Origin: Agrypnia vestita
Lineage: Eukaryota; Arthropoda; Insecta; Trichoptera; Phryganeidae
Direction: 5' to 3'
Assembly: GCA_016648135.1 (NCBI GenBank)
Contig: JADDOH010001991.1
Location: forward strand, 62,001 to 126,000
DNA length: 64,000 nucleotides
A model generated the notes under the pieces. The model made no database searches. It worked only from the letters and a program-made list of their open reading frames with translations, and was not told the origin of the DNA. A program made the translations under genes and the position numbers. The first letter of the stretch is position 1. Each line of letters begins with the position of its first letter. Below are positions 63,857-64,000 of this stretch, piece after piece.

Positions 63857-64000
63857 CGGAAGACCGTAAATCTGGTAGTGGTTTTTACTAGGTTTATTAA
63901 GATTCTGTTATTATGTCTAACCACAAAGTTAATGCTTTAAATATTAATAATTCTCTACAAAAGTAACAAAAAAAAAAACAAATGAACATCGCATTTGACA

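Larger units (their letters stand above)
63380..63900. mobile_element. Inverted pair of PLE-I termini
   Basis: 63380-63665 is the reverse of the full 16695-16990 unit; 63718-63900 is a sense copy of its second half. The arms pair over about 180 bases. Each has a hammerhead. Confidence 0.7.

Overview
The window looks like a transposon-rich stretch of an arthropod, most likely lepidopteran, chromosome. The base composition is AT-rich, there are frequent GTAGGTA/TACCTA words, a short interstitial run of the insect telomere repeat (TTAGG), a Helitron end of the type common in moths and butterflies, and many decayed LINE and Penelope-like element (PLE) copies. There is no sign of bacterial organisation. 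The taxon is an inference.

One real protein gene is supported. Its last five exons lie on the + strand at 1-30, 1780-1887, 2614-2784, 7211-7369 and 8583-9310. All four introns are phase 1, the three complete internal exons are multiples of three, and together they give 397 residues ending at a stop followed by AATAAA signals. I do not recognise the protein. One junction needs a GC-AG intron. Its introns hold a PLE, a foldback element, LINE pieces and palindromes.

From about 10 kb to the end I find no further convincing gene, only layered mobile elements: RTE-like LINE ends (5.6, 10, 14, 22, 23.6, 26, 45, 46.6, 50, 51, 55, 56.5, 60-61.7 kb), jockey-like LINE ends (6.5, 11, 17.6, 23, 25.5, 29, 31.5, 35, 40, 42.5, 48, 54, 57, 59 kb), L2-like LINE ends (10.5, 30 kb), PLE 3' ends, hAT-type non-autonomous elements, Helitrons, LTRs, and two palindromic families called F and B here. 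Several GC-rich patches (24, 36.5, 55.7, 57.6, 63.1 kb) could be promoters or first exons of unseen genes.

The most interesting content is RNA-level and regulatory. (1) At least six PLE families in the window end in a hammerhead-ribozyme motif. Core boxes are kept while helices I, II and III differ by family yet still pair, and helix III is nearly always a short self-complementary word (ACGT, ACCGGT, ACATGT, ACTAGT), which fits a dimeric ribozyme. Several occur as inverted pairs. (2) Two copies of a Helitron-like element carry two strong heat-shock-element arrays each, GAA/TTC blocks in exact 5-bp register. (3) Several nested insertions can be resolved to the base, including a hAT and an RTE element inside a palindromic element with 8-bp and 10-bp target duplications.
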